DNA of 64,000 nt. It comes from Phormidesmis sp963789215. GTDB lineage: Bacteria > Cyanobacteriota > Cyanobacteriia > Phormidesmidales > Phormidesmidaceae. Shown one piece after another: positions 44,493-53,934 of the stretch. The stretch is taken from positions 482,123 to 546,122 of the forward strand of contig CAWBJY010000004.1 in the NCBI GenBank assembly GCA_963789215.1. Direction: 5' to 3'. The notes beneath the pieces are model-generated. The model was not told the origin of the DNA, made no database searches, and saw only the letters and a list, made by a program, of their open reading frames with translations. Within the stretch, counting starts at the first letter, position 1; each line of letters starts with the position of its first letter. Position numbers and translations under genes: made by a program.

Positions 44493-45776
44493 TTGCTAGC
44501 TACCCAGTCAGCCTATATTCATATTCCGTTTTGTCGGCGGCGCTGCTTTTATTGCGACTTTGCGGTGTCGGTGGTGGGCGATCGCGCACAGGGCGAAAAC
44601 TCTCCTACGATTACTCAGTATGTTCAGACGCTGATCCGCGAGATTAGAGCCACGCCAGTATCCGGCCAAGCCCTACAGACGGTTTTTTTCGGCGGCGGCA
44701 CCCCTTCTTTACTATCGGTCGCTCAAGTCGCGCTGATTCTTAACGCAATAGACGATAAGTTCGGCATTGCGCCTACTGCCGAAATCTCGATGGAGATGGA
44801 TCCGGCGACCTTTGACTTGGCGCAGGCGCAAGGCTACAGAGCAGCAGGCGTTAACCGCGTCAGTTTGGGCGCTCAAGCGTTTGAGGATTCGGTGTTGGCC
44901 GCTGCTGGGCGGTTTCACCGGGCGGCGGATATTTTTCAGGCGGTAGACCTGTTGCATCAGGCGAAAATCGAAAATTTTAGCCTGGATTTGATGTCGGGGC
45001 TGCCTTATCAAACGCTGGAGAGCTGGCAGCTAGCGCTAGAGACAACGGTTGCTTTGGGGCCTACTCATATCTCTAATTACGATTTGATCGTGGAGCCTCA
45101 GACGGCCTTTAGCCGCTATTATCAGCCGGGCGAGCTGCCTTTACCTAGCGATGAGAGCACGGCGCAAATGTACCGCATGGCTCAGCGGCATTTTACGGGC
45201 GCTGGCTACGACCATTATGAAATTTGTAACTATGCGCAAAGTGGCTATGAGTCGAGGCATAACCTGACCTACTGGAAGTCTGAGCCTTGCTATGGGTTTG
45301 GGATGGGAGCAACGAGCTATGTGAACCATCAGCGAATCGATCGGCCGCGTACTCAAAAGACCTATCGGGCTTGGGTGGATGCGTTTGTGGCGCGAGGCGG
45401 ACAGACTGAAGAGCTGGTGCTGCCGCTAGCTGAGCAGGTGATGGAGCAGATTATGGTGGGGCTGCGGTTAAAGGAGGGGATTTCGCTGGCGGGGGTTTAT
45501 CGGGTGTATGGGGAGAAGGGGCTTGAGGCGATGGGGCGGGCGATCGCACCTCACCTCAAAAACCACTGGCTCTCTACCGACGCTGCTGTAACTGCGACGA
45601 CTTCCAATCCGACTTGCAAGCCGACCCTGAAGCCGACTAGTCGCATTTTCCTCAGCGATCCCGAAGGTTTTCTAATGTCGAATGTGGTAATCGTTGATGC
45701 CTTTAACGCGCTGGAATTGCTTGAGTCTTCTATGGATACGTCAGTGGATACTAAGAGTCTGACGCTATCTGTGTAA
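44493..45776 (+). CDS. hemW: Radical-SAM heme chaperone HemW / HemN-like
   Basis: The 427-residue protein has the iron-sulfur motif CRRRCFYCDF with a Phe where HemN has a fourth Cys, then VFFGGGTPSLL, EMDPATFD, RVSLGAQAFED, DLMSGLPYQT, NYDLIVEPQTAF and GFGMGATSY. This pattern marks HemW, which binds and delivers heme, not the true coproporphyrinogen oxidase HemN. The start TTG 44493 gives the normal N-terminus. The C-terminal 45 residues are low complexity. Confidence 0.88.
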   Translation: MLATQSAYIHIPFCRRRCFYCDFAVSVVGDRAQGENSPTITQYVQTLIREIRATPVSGQALQTVFFGGGTPSLLSVAQVALILNAIDDKFGIAPTAEISMEMDPATFDLAQAQGYRAAGVNRVSLGAQAFEDSVLAAAGRFHRAADIFQAVDLLHQAKIENFSLDLMSGLPYQTLESWQLALETTVALGPTHISNYDLIVEPQTAFSRYYQPGELPLPSDESTAQMYRMAQRHFTGAGYDHYEICNYAQSGYESRHNLTYWKSEPCYGFGMGATSYVNHQRIDRPRTQKTYRAWVDAFVARGGQTEELVLPLAEQVMEQIMVGLRLKEGISLAGVYRVYGEKGLEAMGRAIAPHLKNHWLSTDAAVTATTSNPTCKPTLKPTSRIFLSDPEGFLMSNVVIVDAFNALELLESSMDTSVDTKSLTLSV

Positions 45777-45869
45777 TAGATGACATATTAAGATCTCTAG
45801 ACTTTGCGACTGACCAATTTGCAGTAACATAGCCCCTTGTATAGCTAGCAAATCCTGCGCGACTGATTC

Positions 45870-47450
45870 ATGCCTAAGGTACTCGTCTCCGATCCAATCG
45901 ACCAAGCCGGACTAGATATTTTGTCTCAGGTGGCCACTGTCGATGTTAAGACCAAGCTTCCGCTAGAGGAATTGATTGCCATCATTCCGGAGTACGACGC
46001 GCTGATGATTCGCTCGGGCACGAAGGTGACCAAAGAAGTGCTGGAGGCGGCTGATAAGCTCCAGATTATTGGCCGAGCCGGTGTGGGCGTAGACAACGTG
46101 GATGTGCAGGCGGCAACTCGCAAAGGCATTGTCGTGGTGAATTCGCCAGAGGGCAATACGATCGCGGCAGCTGAGCACGCACTGGCCATGATGCTATCGA
46201 TGTCTCGCTACATTCCGGCGGCCAATCAGGCTGTGAAAGCGGGCGGCTGGGATCGGAAGTCTTTTACGGGCGTGGAAGTTTATAAAAAGACGCTGGGCGT
46301 GGTGGGCTTAGGGAAAATTGGCTCGCATGTGGCGACGGTAGCGCGGGCGATGGGAATGAATTTGCTGGCGTTCGATCCGTTTATTTCGAGCGATCGCGCT
46401 GAAGAGCTGGGCTGTCGCCTAGTTGAAATGGATTTTCTGCTGCAAGAGTCGGACTATATTACGCTGCACATTCCTAAAACCAAGGAAACGGCGCATTTGA
46501 TTAACGCTGAGTCGCTGCGCAAAATGAAGCCGACTGCTCGCATTGTGAACTGCGCTCGCGGCGGCATTATCGATGAGGATGCGCTCGCTGAAGCGCTAGA
46601 AGAAGGCATCATTGCCGGTGCGGCTTTGGATGTATACGAGGAAGAGCCGCTGGGTGACTCTAAGCTACGCTCGATTGATAAGTCGCTGGTGCTGACGCCT
46701 CACTTAGGGGCTTCGACAGCGGAAGCTCAGGTAAACGTGGCCGTAGATGTGGCCGAACAGATTCGAGATGTGCTGATTGGCTTGCCGGCTCGCTCTGCGG
46801 TGAATATTCCGGGCCTTCGCCCAGATGTACTAGAGAAGCTGCGGCCTTATCTGAAGCTGGCAGAAACGCTGGGGAACTTTGTCGGCCAGCTGGCGGGCGG
46901 GCGGATTGAGGAGCTGCAAATCAAGCTGCAGGGCGAACTGGCTCAAAACGACACGAAGCCGATTGTGGTGGCGGCGCTAAAGGGGCTATTATCTAACGCT
47001 TTGCAGGAGCGGGTGAACTACGTGAATGCCTCGATTGAGGCGAAAGAGCGCGGCATTCGGGTCATAGAGACGAAGGACACGACGGCTGAAGACTATACCG
47101 GCTCTTTGTATCTTTCGGCTAAAGGATCTTTGGGTGAGCATTCGGTGACGGGCGTTTTGCTAGGCGGTAGCGAAGTGCGGATTATTGATATGGATAATTT
47201 TCCAATTAATGTGCCGCCGACGAAGTATATGCTGTTTACTTTGCACCGCGATATGCCAGGGATTATCGGTAAAATTGGCTCACTGCTCGGCAGCTTTAAC
47301 GTGAACATTGCCAGTATGCAGGTGGGTCGTAAAATTGTGCGCGGTGACGCGGTGATGGTGCTGAGCATTGACGATCCGCTGCCTGAAGGGATTATTACCG
47401 AGATTAAGAAAGAGCCGGGTATTCGCGATGCTTATACAGTGGCGCTTTAA
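45870..47450 (+). CDS. serA: D-3-phosphoglycerate dehydrogenase
   Basis: SerA oxidises 3-phosphoglycerate, the first step of serine synthesis. The 526-residue protein has the NAD fold (VVGLGKIGSHVA), catalytic Arg and His (NCARGGIIDEDAL and LTPHLGAST), a Glu in DVYEEEP, a long intervening domain, and a C-terminal ACT domain (about 450-526, HRDMPGIIGKIGSLLGSFNVNIASMQV) that usually senses serine. It is followed by prmA across a 22-bp inverted repeat. Confidence 0.95.
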   Translation: MPKVLVSDPIDQAGLDILSQVATVDVKTKLPLEELIAIIPEYDALMIRSGTKVTKEVLEAADKLQIIGRAGVGVDNVDVQAATRKGIVVVNSPEGNTIAAAEHALAMMLSMSRYIPAANQAVKAGGWDRKSFTGVEVYKKTLGVVGLGKIGSHVATVARAMGMNLLAFDPFISSDRAEELGCRLVEMDFLLQESDYITLHIPKTKETAHLINAESLRKMKPTARIVNCARGGIIDEDALAEALEEGIIAGAALDVYEEEPLGDSKLRSIDKSLVLTPHLGASTAEAQVNVAVDVAEQIRDVLIGLPARSAVNIPGLRPDVLEKLRPYLKLAETLGNFVGQLAGGRIEELQIKLQGELAQNDTKPIVVAALKGLLSNALQERVNYVNASIEAKERGIRVIETKDTTAEDYTGSLYLSAKGSLGEHSVTGVLLGGSEVRIIDMDNFPINVPPTKYMLFTLHRDMPGIIGKIGSLLGSFNVNIASMQVGRKIVRGDAVMVLSIDDPLPEGIITEIKKEPGIRDAYTVAL

Positions 47451-47471
47451 GTTTAGGCTTACCGCTAACGA

Positions 47472-47566
47472 GGGCTGAGCGTAGTCGAAGCCCGCTCTCT
47501 CCTTGATGGTCAATGTTGATTAGAAGAACGCGCACATTAATATTGGGCTTCGACTACGCTCAGCCC
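47472..47566. repeat. Long inverted repeat between serA and prmA
   Basis: A 22-base arm at 47472-47493 and its exact reverse complement at 47545-47566 are separated by 51 bases. Each arm starts GGGCT and ends AGCCC, so each is also a small hairpin; the core CTTCGACTACGCTCAGC resembles a repeat dispersed through many cyanobacterial genomes. CTAAC flanks both ends. Confidence 0.8.
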
Positions 47567-47583
47567 ACGGGTTAGGAGCACAA

Positions 47584-48492
47584 ATGGTCGAGATGCAGAA
47601 TAATCAAACACCTGAAAAATGGTGGGAAGTCGCCGTTATTTGCCCTATCTCTTTGGAGGATAGCGTTTACTGGGCATTTGAGCAGTTGGGCAGTAAGGGG
47701 ACGGCTAGCCAGCGAAAAGACGACCGCCGCATTGTGAGTGCCTATTTCCCGCAGGTACAGTTTGGCCCGTCAGATTTTGAGCAGTTTAAGGTTTGTTTGC
47801 TCGATACTACTGATTCGGCTGTGCAGGTGAGCTGGCAGGCGATTGAGAATGAGGATTGGGCAAAGAGCTGGAAGACTCACTGGCAGCCGGAAGAGCTGGG
47901 CGATCGCCTTCTTATTAATCCGGCTTGGCTCACGCCACCGGATACAGAGCGCACCATTCTCACGCTCGATCCGGGCAGTGCCTTTGGAACGGGTGCTCAT
48001 GCTACGACTCAGCTCTGCTTAAAGGCGCTCGAAAAACAAGCGGTTGCTGATGCCACGATTGCCGATGTGGGCTGTGGTTCTGGCATTCTTTCGATCGTGG
48101 CCTTGCTGTATGGGGCAAAGCAGATCTATGCGGCTGATGTCGATCCGCTGGCGATTAGCTCGACGCGCACTAATGCGACGTTGAACGGCGTTTCTGAAGC
48201 GGCGCTACAGGTGGAGCTGGGCAGCTTGCCAGAGGTAATTGCAATGGCGCAGCAGGCAGATAACTTGCCGGTGGATGGCATTGTTTGCAATATTTTGTCG
48301 GAGATTATTGTGGGGCTGATTTTGCCTCGGTTAAGCGAGCTAGCTGGCCCAAAGACCTGGGGAGTTTTGAGCGGAATTTTGACCAGTAAGGCTGCTTGGG
48401 TGGAGGAGCATTTGACGGCGTTTGGCTGGCAGGTGGTGGAAATAGCGCATCAGGATGAGTGGTGTGCGATGACGATTCGGCTGGCGGATTAG
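47584..48492 (+). CDS. prmA: Ribosomal protein L11 methyltransferase
   Basis: PrmA methylates several amino groups of ribosomal protein L11 with S-adenosylmethionine. The 302-residue protein has an N-terminal substrate domain (WWEVAVICPISLEDSVYWAFEQLGS) and the methyltransferase motifs LDPGSAFGTGAHATTQL, DVGCGSGILSIVALLYGA and DGIVCNILSEIIVGLI. The start follows AGGAG. The serA-prmA order is common in cyanobacteria. It overlaps no other gene; a small membrane protein follows three bases later. Confidence 0.95.
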   Translation: MVEMQNNQTPEKWWEVAVICPISLEDSVYWAFEQLGSKGTASQRKDDRRIVSAYFPQVQFGPSDFEQFKVCLLDTTDSAVQVSWQAIENEDWAKSWKTHWQPEELGDRLLINPAWLTPPDTERTILTLDPGSAFGTGAHATTQLCLKALEKQAVADATIADVGCGSGILSIVALLYGAKQIYAADVDPLAISSTRTNATLNGVSEAALQVELGSLPEVIAMAQQADNLPVDGIVCNILSEIIVGLILPRLSELAGPKTWGVLSGILTSKAAWVEEHLTAFGWQVVEIAHQDEWCAMTIRLAD

Positions 48493-48494
48493 AG

Positions 48495-48725
48495 ATGAAA
48501 ATTAAGCTCTTAACCTCCTCGAGCAGTATTGCGAGTTTTCTCGTTAAGGTGGTGGTGGTTTCTGCGCTGTTGAGCCTGCTGCTGAAGTATGGCGGGCCGC
48601 TGCTGCCGATTGCTGCGCCTTATACAAATCGGCTAAACGGGCTGGTGACGGCGATTATTTTGCTGCCTAGCTTAGCGATTGGGACGGCGCTGCTTTTCTT
48701 GCTGAAGGCTCAGCTTTCTCGTTAG
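48495..48725 (+). CDS. Small membrane protein of unknown function
   Basis: The 76-residue product starts two bases after the prmA stop region (ATG 48495) and has two hydrophobic segments (about 12-32 and 48-70). It is likely co-transcribed with prmA. I recognise no family; conservation next to prmA in other cyanobacteria would support it. A 14-bp repeat (TTTTTAATCGCTAT) lies just after it. Confidence 0.55.
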   Translation: MKIKLLTSSSSIASFLVKVVVVSALLSLLLKYGGPLLPIAAPYTNRLNGLVTAIILLPSLAIGTALLFLLKAQLSR

Positions 48726-48782
48726 CGCTGCTTTGGATCATCTTTTAATCGCTATTTTTAATCGCTATTTGCAGCGGTGCCC

Positions 48783-49967
48783 ATGATGCGGACGATTGCC
48801 GAAATTAACGACAAGATTAGTCAGGGTAAAGCGACGGTCTGGACGATTACAGAGGCCAAGGTTCGCATTGCTGAAATGGGCGTGGCACAGGCGGCTAAGA
48901 CGGTTGACGTGATTACGACGGGAACGTTCGAGCCGATGGAAGGCTCGGGCGCGATGATTAACCTAGGCCACACCGACCCGCCGATTAAAATCGTTGAGTG
49001 CCATTTGGACAATGTGCTGGCCTACTCGGGGTTTGGCACGGTCGATTTGTACCTTGGGGCTGGGCAGATGGCGACGCCTGGACGTGAGGGTGAGGGCGAG
49101 GAGCGGGGCGGCGGGCATGTGATATCGGACTTGATTGCCGATAAGCCGGTGGCGCTGATGGCGGCTGGGCAGGTGACGGATTGCTATCCCCGAGCGAATT
49201 TGGAGACGACGATTACGCGCGATCGCATCAACCAGTTTTATTTATTTAACCCGCGCAATCTCTACCAGAATTTTATTGTGGGCGTGAACGGGGGCGATCG
49301 CCCTTTATTTACCTATCTTGGCCCGCTTCAGCCTCGTTTAGCGAACGCTATTTACGCTAATACAGGGGCGCTCTCGCCCTGGCTCAACGATCCGGAGCTA
49401 GAGACGGTAGGAATTGGGTCGCGCATTCTTCTGGGCGGCGGCGAAGGCTATATTGCCTGGGAGGGCACGCAGCACTTTCCGCTTCAGCGCCGGTTGCCTA
49501 ACCATACTCCGGTAGGGCCAGCGGCCACCGTAGCGCTGATTGGCGATGCTAAAAAGATGGATGCCCACTGGGTTAGAGGCTGCTACTTTAAGGGCTACGG
49601 CCCGTCGATGATGCTGGGCGTTGGCATTCCTATTCCGGTGCTGAGCGATCGCGTGGTAGCTGGCTGCGCCGTTAGCGATGCCGACTTGGTTGCGCCCGTA
49701 ATCGACTTTTCAATTCCACGTCGCGTACGACCCACCTTTGGTTTGGTGAGCTATGCGCAGCTCAAGTCTGGCAGCATCTTGTTAGATGGCAAACCCGTGC
49801 GGAGTGCGCCACTTTCTAGCGTGTATTTGGCTCAGCAGGTAGCGCTCGACTTGAAGCAGCGAATAGAGTCGGACGACTTTTTGCTAACGACGCCGGTCGC
49901 TCCTTTACCCGTAGATACTCGGCTGATGCCCCAGGATAGCTGGGGGCCTCAGTTTGAGGTGAGGTAA
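48783..49967 (+). CDS. DUF39-family homocysteine-biosynthesis-like protein
   Basis: The 394-residue protein reads as the DUF39 family, whose archaeal members take part in homocysteine formation from aspartate semialdehyde and sulfide. Conserved pieces are GTFEPMEGSGAMINLGHTDPPIK, YLGAGQM, GRILLGGGEGYI-type GSRILLGGGEGYIAWEGTQHFP, and KGYGPSMMLGVGIPIPVL with Cys residues nearby. Starts at GTG 48777 or ATG 48786 are also possible. A perfect 16-bp tandem duplication (49951-49982) includes the stop codon. Confidence 0.8.
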   Translation: MMRTIAEINDKISQGKATVWTITEAKVRIAEMGVAQAAKTVDVITTGTFEPMEGSGAMINLGHTDPPIKIVECHLDNVLAYSGFGTVDLYLGAGQMATPGREGEGEERGGGHVISDLIADKPVALMAAGQVTDCYPRANLETTITRDRINQFYLFNPRNLYQNFIVGVNGGDRPLFTYLGPLQPRLANAIYANTGALSPWLNDPELETVGIGSRILLGGGEGYIAWEGTQHFPLQRRLPNHTPVGPAATVALIGDAKKMDAHWVRGCYFKGYGPSMMLGVGIPIPVLSDRVVAGCAVSDADLVAPVIDFSIPRRVRPTFGLVSYAQLKSGSILLDGKPVRSAPLSSVYLAQQVALDLKQRIESDDFLLTTPVAPLPVDTRLMPQDSWGPQFEVR

Positions 49968-49982
49968 GTTTGAGGTGAGGTA
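49951..49982 (+). repeat. Perfect 16-bp tandem duplication across a stop codon
   Basis: AGTTTGAGGTGAGGTA occurs at 49951-49966 and 49967-49982. The TAA stop of the DUF39 gene spans the junction, so the duplication neatly leaves the protein unchanged. Confidence 0.95.
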
Positions 49983-50017
49983 ATGCTCAAGTACAGGGCC
50001 AAGGCTGTAGCGGACGC

Positions 50018-51268
50018 TTAAGCGGACTCTTGAGCGCCTTCTTCATGGCTGGCTGCTGCGGTGGATGTGATTTCTGGCTCTGGCGGCTGGCTAGGGCTGG
50101 TTTCAGGTGATGCGATCTCATCTACTCTAGCTTTCGTTGGCAGCACCTCAGCTGCTTTCGCCGGTTGGGTTTCTGCGCTGAGCGCTAAACTGTCTTCTCC
50201 CTCAGCTTTTTTCTTCTTTGGCATTGGCTTAGGCGCTGAGGAAGCTCTTGGCTTACCAGCGGCGGCTCGCTTGCGTCCGCCGCCATCGCGACGGGCATCT
50301 TTTGACTTCTTTTTGGGCGGTACAACGGCGACTTGAGCGGCTTCTTCTAGCAGGAGCTGTCCGCCTTCTCTTTTTACCTTAAAGTCCCAGAAGTATCCGG
50401 TCGTGCGACCCGCTAGGGTGCCGCTGATGAGCAGCTTAAACGGGCGCTTTGGCTTAACGTTCTCCGACTTGCTTTTTTGAACGATGTTGACGGTAATTTC
50501 GCTGGTGTCTTCAGAGTATTTGGCAATCTCACCGCGGATCGAAAACTGGTCGCACTGCTCGGTGGCTTCGATTGTGGATAAGTAGCGAGGCGCTTGAGAG
50601 TCGGCTTCAGGGGTGCCTTCTGCTGCCTTGCCTTCTGCTGCCTTGCCTTCTGCTGCCTTGTCTTTGCTGGCATTGAGCGTTTCGGGTTCCCAAACGCCTA
50701 CGATTTGCATATGCAGCGCAGGCTCATTGTCTTCTTCTTTGTATAGCGTGCGCGGATACACCACCCAGAGGTGATTGGTTTCTAGGTCTATGTGCTTTTT
50801 AATCAAGCTGGTGACGCGCCCTAGTAAAACTGAGTCGATCAAGGTGTCGTCTTCGAGCAGGATGTTGCCCCGGTTGAACTGCTCCTCGGAGGCGATGTAT
50901 TTGCCCTTGAGTAAGCCGATGGCTCTATACTGCATCCGCTCGCTGGGCTTGGAGATTGGCCCAATCAGCTGAGGCGTTTCCGGTTCGGGTGGCTTTTGGG
51001 GCTCTGGCTCTGGAATGGGGGCGGGTTTAGGCGGCTTGGGCCTAGCGGGTGGCCCCATGAGCTGCGGGCGCTGAGGCGGGCGTACGCCTGGAGAGTCGGC
51101 AGGTTGGGCCGATGCCTGCGGAGATAATTGGGCAGCGCCTTCTGGGCTAGAGGGCATGGCGCTAGGCAATGTGCTGGGCCGTGTGGAATTAGTCGAATCT
51201 AATCCGGTGGTGGGCTGGCTGAGAGATTGACTCGCAGAAAATGGGGGGCGGCTGGCGGCAGAACTCAT
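50018..51268 (-). CDS. Proline-rich cyanobacterial protein of unknown function
   Basis: The 416-residue protein has a disordered, Pro-rich N-terminus (about 1-110), a conserved middle (about 110-320: MQYRAIGLLKGKYIASEEQFNRGN, LLGRVTSLIKKHIDLETNHLWVVYPRTLY, GYFWDFKVKREG) and a Lys/Ala-rich disordered tail. The middle looks like a real conserved domain of unknown function. Three 15-bp units (near 50615-50660) encode repeated KAAEG. ATG 51268 is preferred; TTG 51271 is in frame. Confidence 0.7.
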   Translation of the reverse strand: MSSAASRPPFSASQSLSQPTTGLDSTNSTRPSTLPSAMPSSPEGAAQLSPQASAQPADSPGVRPPQRPQLMGPPARPKPPKPAPIPEPEPQKPPEPETPQLIGPISKPSERMQYRAIGLLKGKYIASEEQFNRGNILLEDDTLIDSVLLGRVTSLIKKHIDLETNHLWVVYPRTLYKEEDNEPALHMQIVGVWEPETLNASKDKAAEGKAAEGKAAEGTPEADSQAPRYLSTIEATEQCDQFSIRGEIAKYSEDTSEITVNIVQKSKSENVKPKRPFKLLISGTLAGRTTGYFWDFKVKREGGQLLLEEAAQVAVVPPKKKSKDARRDGGGRKRAAAGKPRASSAPKPMPKKKKAEGEDSLALSAETQPAKAAEVLPTKARVDEIASPETSPSQPPEPEITSTAAASHEEGAQESA

Positions 51269-51271
51269 CAA

Positions 51272-51831
51272 TCCTCAAACTCCTGAAACTGTACCTGCGA
51301 CGCTGATGGTAGGTGTAGCTTTACTCAGGCGGGTAGCCCGGTATGACGCACAAACAGCCAAAATCAGTCTGACTGTCTGCTATTAGACTAACATCAGTGC
51401 CAAACTCGATTTATAGCAAAGGTCACTTTTCTGGGCGATCGCGCTTGGCCATAAACCCTGTTGGGCCTGCGTCTTAAAGCTAGCTCAAGGCACTGACCTT
51501 AGATCGCAGAGTTCACGCTTCTTGTTGAAAAGAGAACATTTCTGAGCCAAAAGCGCAAGAAAAATTGATTTAACCTGAAGATAGCGACTTCTATAAAGCA
51601 AATCTGGTGTCTAATAGTTCGTTCGTCTTCTGCAGGATCCGTACTCTTTTTTGTGTAAACCCTTTGATTGACGTTTGCATTGATGTTCGCAAAGACGGCA
51701 TGAGCCTAGCTAGTAGGCTTTGATGGGGCGATCGCGATCCCACAAACGGCCCTGTTGGCTCCAATCAAGGAGGCAACGGGTTAGTATGAGCAAGATATTT
51801 TGATAGATGGAACGATCTAGGGGAGCGCGCA
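51272..51831. other. Intergenic region between divergent genes
   Basis: 560 bases without a gene, between the Pro-rich protein gene (minus) and the TPR gene (plus). It holds two HIP1-type GCGATCGC sites (51438 and 51728 areas) and the two promoters, not resolved here. I see no repeat or structured RNA. Confidence 0.55.
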
Positions 51832-52740
51832 GTGGCTTTTAAACGAGATGGCTGGTTTGTGAAGGGTGTGCTGATTTTGGCGGTGGCGGCGTTTGTGGCC
51901 GTGCCGCTGGCCTTTATGTTTACTGGCAGAGCCAGAGAACAAACGGCGGCGAGTAGCCAGGCCCCAACTGCCGCAGACCAGACGGCTCAGTTTCAAAATC
52001 AGGCTGATGGGTTTACGGCTGTTTTAGCCCGCGAGCCAGATAATCAGACGGCGCTGATTGGTTTGATTGAGGCCAAAATTGGCTTAAAGGATTTGGAGGG
52101 CACGGTAGAGCCGCTAGAACGTTTGGTGGCGCTGAATCCGAATGAGCCTCAGTATGCGATCGCACTGGCTCAGACGAAGCAGCAGCTAGGTGATTTAGAG
52201 GGGGCGGCGCAAATTTATCGCAGCGTGCTAACTCAAAAGCCGGGTGATATGCAGGCGCTAGAAGGGCTGGTGGCGCTGCTGATTAGTCAGGAGCGGACAG
52301 AGGCGGCGGCTGGACTTTTGCAAGATACGCTGGCGAGCGCCGATCAGACGAATGAGCTGGCGCCGAATAGCGTGGATAAGCTGTCGGTGAATTTGCTGCT
52401 GGGGCAGGTATATGTTTCTCAGGAGAATTACGATCAGGCGATCGCCGTTTACGATGGGGCGATCGCAGCGGCTGAAGCGGCGAATCCGACTCAGCCCGAT
52501 TTTCGACCTACGCTCGCTAAGGCGCTGGTGCTAATACAAAAAGGCGATGATGCAGCGGCTGAGCCTTTGTTCGATCAGGCGTTGGCGACTGCGCCTACTC
52601 AATATAAAGACAATGTGCAAAAGCTGATTGACCAGAAAAAGGCTGAAGCAAATGGAGAGACAGGGGCGGCTGCTGAGCCTGCCGCCGGCGATGGTGCGGC
52701 AGATGGTGCGACTGTTCCCGTTGCGCCACCCGCTGAGTAG
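51832..52740 (+). CDS. Membrane-anchored TPR protein
   Basis: The 302-residue protein has one N-terminal membrane segment (about 11-30) and then about four TPR-type helical repeats (55-260; for example TALIGLIEAKIGLKDLEGTVEPLERLVALNPNEP). The tail is Ala/Glu/Pro-rich. It is probably anchored by its N-terminus with the repeats on one side of the membrane; its partner is unknown. The start is GTG 51832. A strong hairpin follows. Confidence 0.8.
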   Translation: MAFKRDGWFVKGVLILAVAAFVAVPLAFMFTGRAREQTAASSQAPTAADQTAQFQNQADGFTAVLAREPDNQTALIGLIEAKIGLKDLEGTVEPLERLVALNPNEPQYAIALAQTKQQLGDLEGAAQIYRSVLTQKPGDMQALEGLVALLISQERTEAAAGLLQDTLASADQTNELAPNSVDKLSVNLLLGQVYVSQENYDQAIAVYDGAIAAAEAANPTQPDFRPTLAKALVLIQKGDDAAAEPLFDQALATAPTQYKDNVQKLIDQKKAEANGETGAAAEPAAGDGAADGATVPVAPPAE

Positions 52741-52795
52741 CTAGCTAACGAGCTATCGGAGTGTTTATTAAGGTAAACAGATAAGGTAAACAAAT

Positions 52796-52841
52796 AAGCG
52801 GTCTGTGCCTTTGCCTATTCGAGGCGTGGCACAGACCGCTT
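52796..52841 (+). terminator. Strong hairpin after the TPR gene
   Basis: A perfect 14-bp stem (52796-52809 and 52828-52841, core GCGGTCTGTGCC) with an 18-nt loop follows the TPR stop by about 55 bases. It is followed by only a short T-rich run, so it may act with or without Rho. Confidence 0.6.
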
Positions 52842-52874
52842 GTTTATGGGCTGTTTGAAGTTGTTATGTCCGAG

Positions 52875-52916
52875 TGTGTTGCGTCTGATGTGTTGCGTCT
52901 GATGTGTTGCGTCTGA
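52875..52916. repeat. 14-bp tandem repeat near the end of the small membrane gene
   Basis: TGTGTTGCGTCTGA occurs three times in perfect tandem (52875-52888, 52889-52902, 52903-52916), just outside the stop codon of the gene at 52925. Confidence 0.95.
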
Positions 52917-52924
52917 GCGATCGC

Positions 52925-53236
52925 TTAAGTTGCCTGCCCTGCCATCTCCACTCCCGGCTGTGGCTTTAAGCTCGCAGCCGCTTCGGCAGCTACGTCTATT
53001 GCGTTGAACTCAATGTGGTTGAGTAGGGTGGTTACAAAGGCGAATAGCAAGAACGGCAGCGACAGCACTAAAATTAGGCCAACGGTGGCGAGGGCGTAAA
53101 TGGGGCGAGAGGCTCCCATCAGCGCTAGCGCTGCCGCTAAACTGACAAATAGAACGATTAGCCAAACAATAATTTGACTGTAGATGTCACCAAAGGTGAG
53201 CGTACAAACCATTCGGTACTTTTTAGTGTTATCCAT
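52925..53236 (-). CDS. Small two-segment membrane protein of unknown function
   Basis: The 103-residue product has two hydrophobic segments (about 22-42 and 47-72) and a hydrophilic C-terminal tail. Its N-terminal MDNTKKYRMVCTLTFGDIYSQ precedes the membrane part. I recognise no family. It diverges from the pseudouridine synthase gene, with 113 bases between them. Confidence 0.6.
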   Translation of the reverse strand: MDNTKKYRMVCTLTFGDIYSQIIVWLIVLFVSLAAALALMGASRPIYALATVGLILVLSLPFLLFAFVTTLLNHIEFNAIDVAAEAAASLKPQPGVEMAGQAT

Positions 53237-53349
53237 AGCCTTGTCAGCAAAAAGAGTAGTGGTACATAGGATATCGGCTGGTTTCGGCTTTAGGGCGGTT
53301 TATCAATAGAGTTCAAGAATTAATAAGATTACTTACGTATCCCATTGCT

Positions 53350-53934
53350 GTGCCTTATCGCTATCTTCTGTTCTATAAACCTTACGATGTGCTAAGTCAG
53401 TTTACGGATGCTGAGGGTCGGCGGACGCTAAAAGCCTTTGTCTCTGTGCCTGATGTCTATGCGGTGGGACGACTCGATCGCGACAGTGAGGGGCTGCTGC
53501 TGCTAACGGATGATGGCCGTATGCAGCATCGGCTGAGTCATCCTAAGTTTGCGCATGGGCGGCGGTACTGGGCGCAGGTGGAGCGAGAGCCGACGCCGCA
53601 GAGCCTGCAGCAGCTTCGCAGCGGCGTGACGATTAAGGGCTATCGGACGCGTCCGGCGACTGTAGAGCTGATGGCTGAGCCGGATTTGCCACCTAGAAAG
53701 CCACCTATTCGCGATCGCAAGCATATTCCGACGGCCTGGCTGGCGCTGACTTTGACGGAGGGTAAGAACCGGCAGGTGCGGCGGATGACGGCGGCGGTTG
53801 GCTTTCCTACGCTGCGGTTGGTGCGAAGTGCTCTGCTGCTGCCGGATGCTCGTCCGCTAACTTTAGAAGGATTGAGTCCTGGGGAGTGGCGAGATTTGAC
53901 GGCTGAAGAAGTGCGATCGCTGCCTCGACGATAG
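53350..53934 (+). CDS. rRNA pseudouridine synthase, RluE-like
   Basis: The 194-residue protein lacks the N-terminal S4 domain and consists of the catalytic core with the Asp motif VGRLDRDSEGLLLLTDDG, then RYWAQVEREP and EGKNRQVRRMTAAVGFPTLRLVR. Length and lack of S4 match RluE, which modifies uridine 2457 of 23S rRNA in E. coli. The start is GTG 53350. Confidence 0.9.
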   Translation: MPYRYLLFYKPYDVLSQFTDAEGRRTLKAFVSVPDVYAVGRLDRDSEGLLLLTDDGRMQHRLSHPKFAHGRRYWAQVEREPTPQSLQQLRSGVTIKGYRTRPATVELMAEPDLPPRKPPIRDRKHIPTAWLALTLTEGKNRQVRRMTAAVGFPTLRLVRSALLLPDARPLTLEGLSPGEWRDLTAEEVRSLPRR

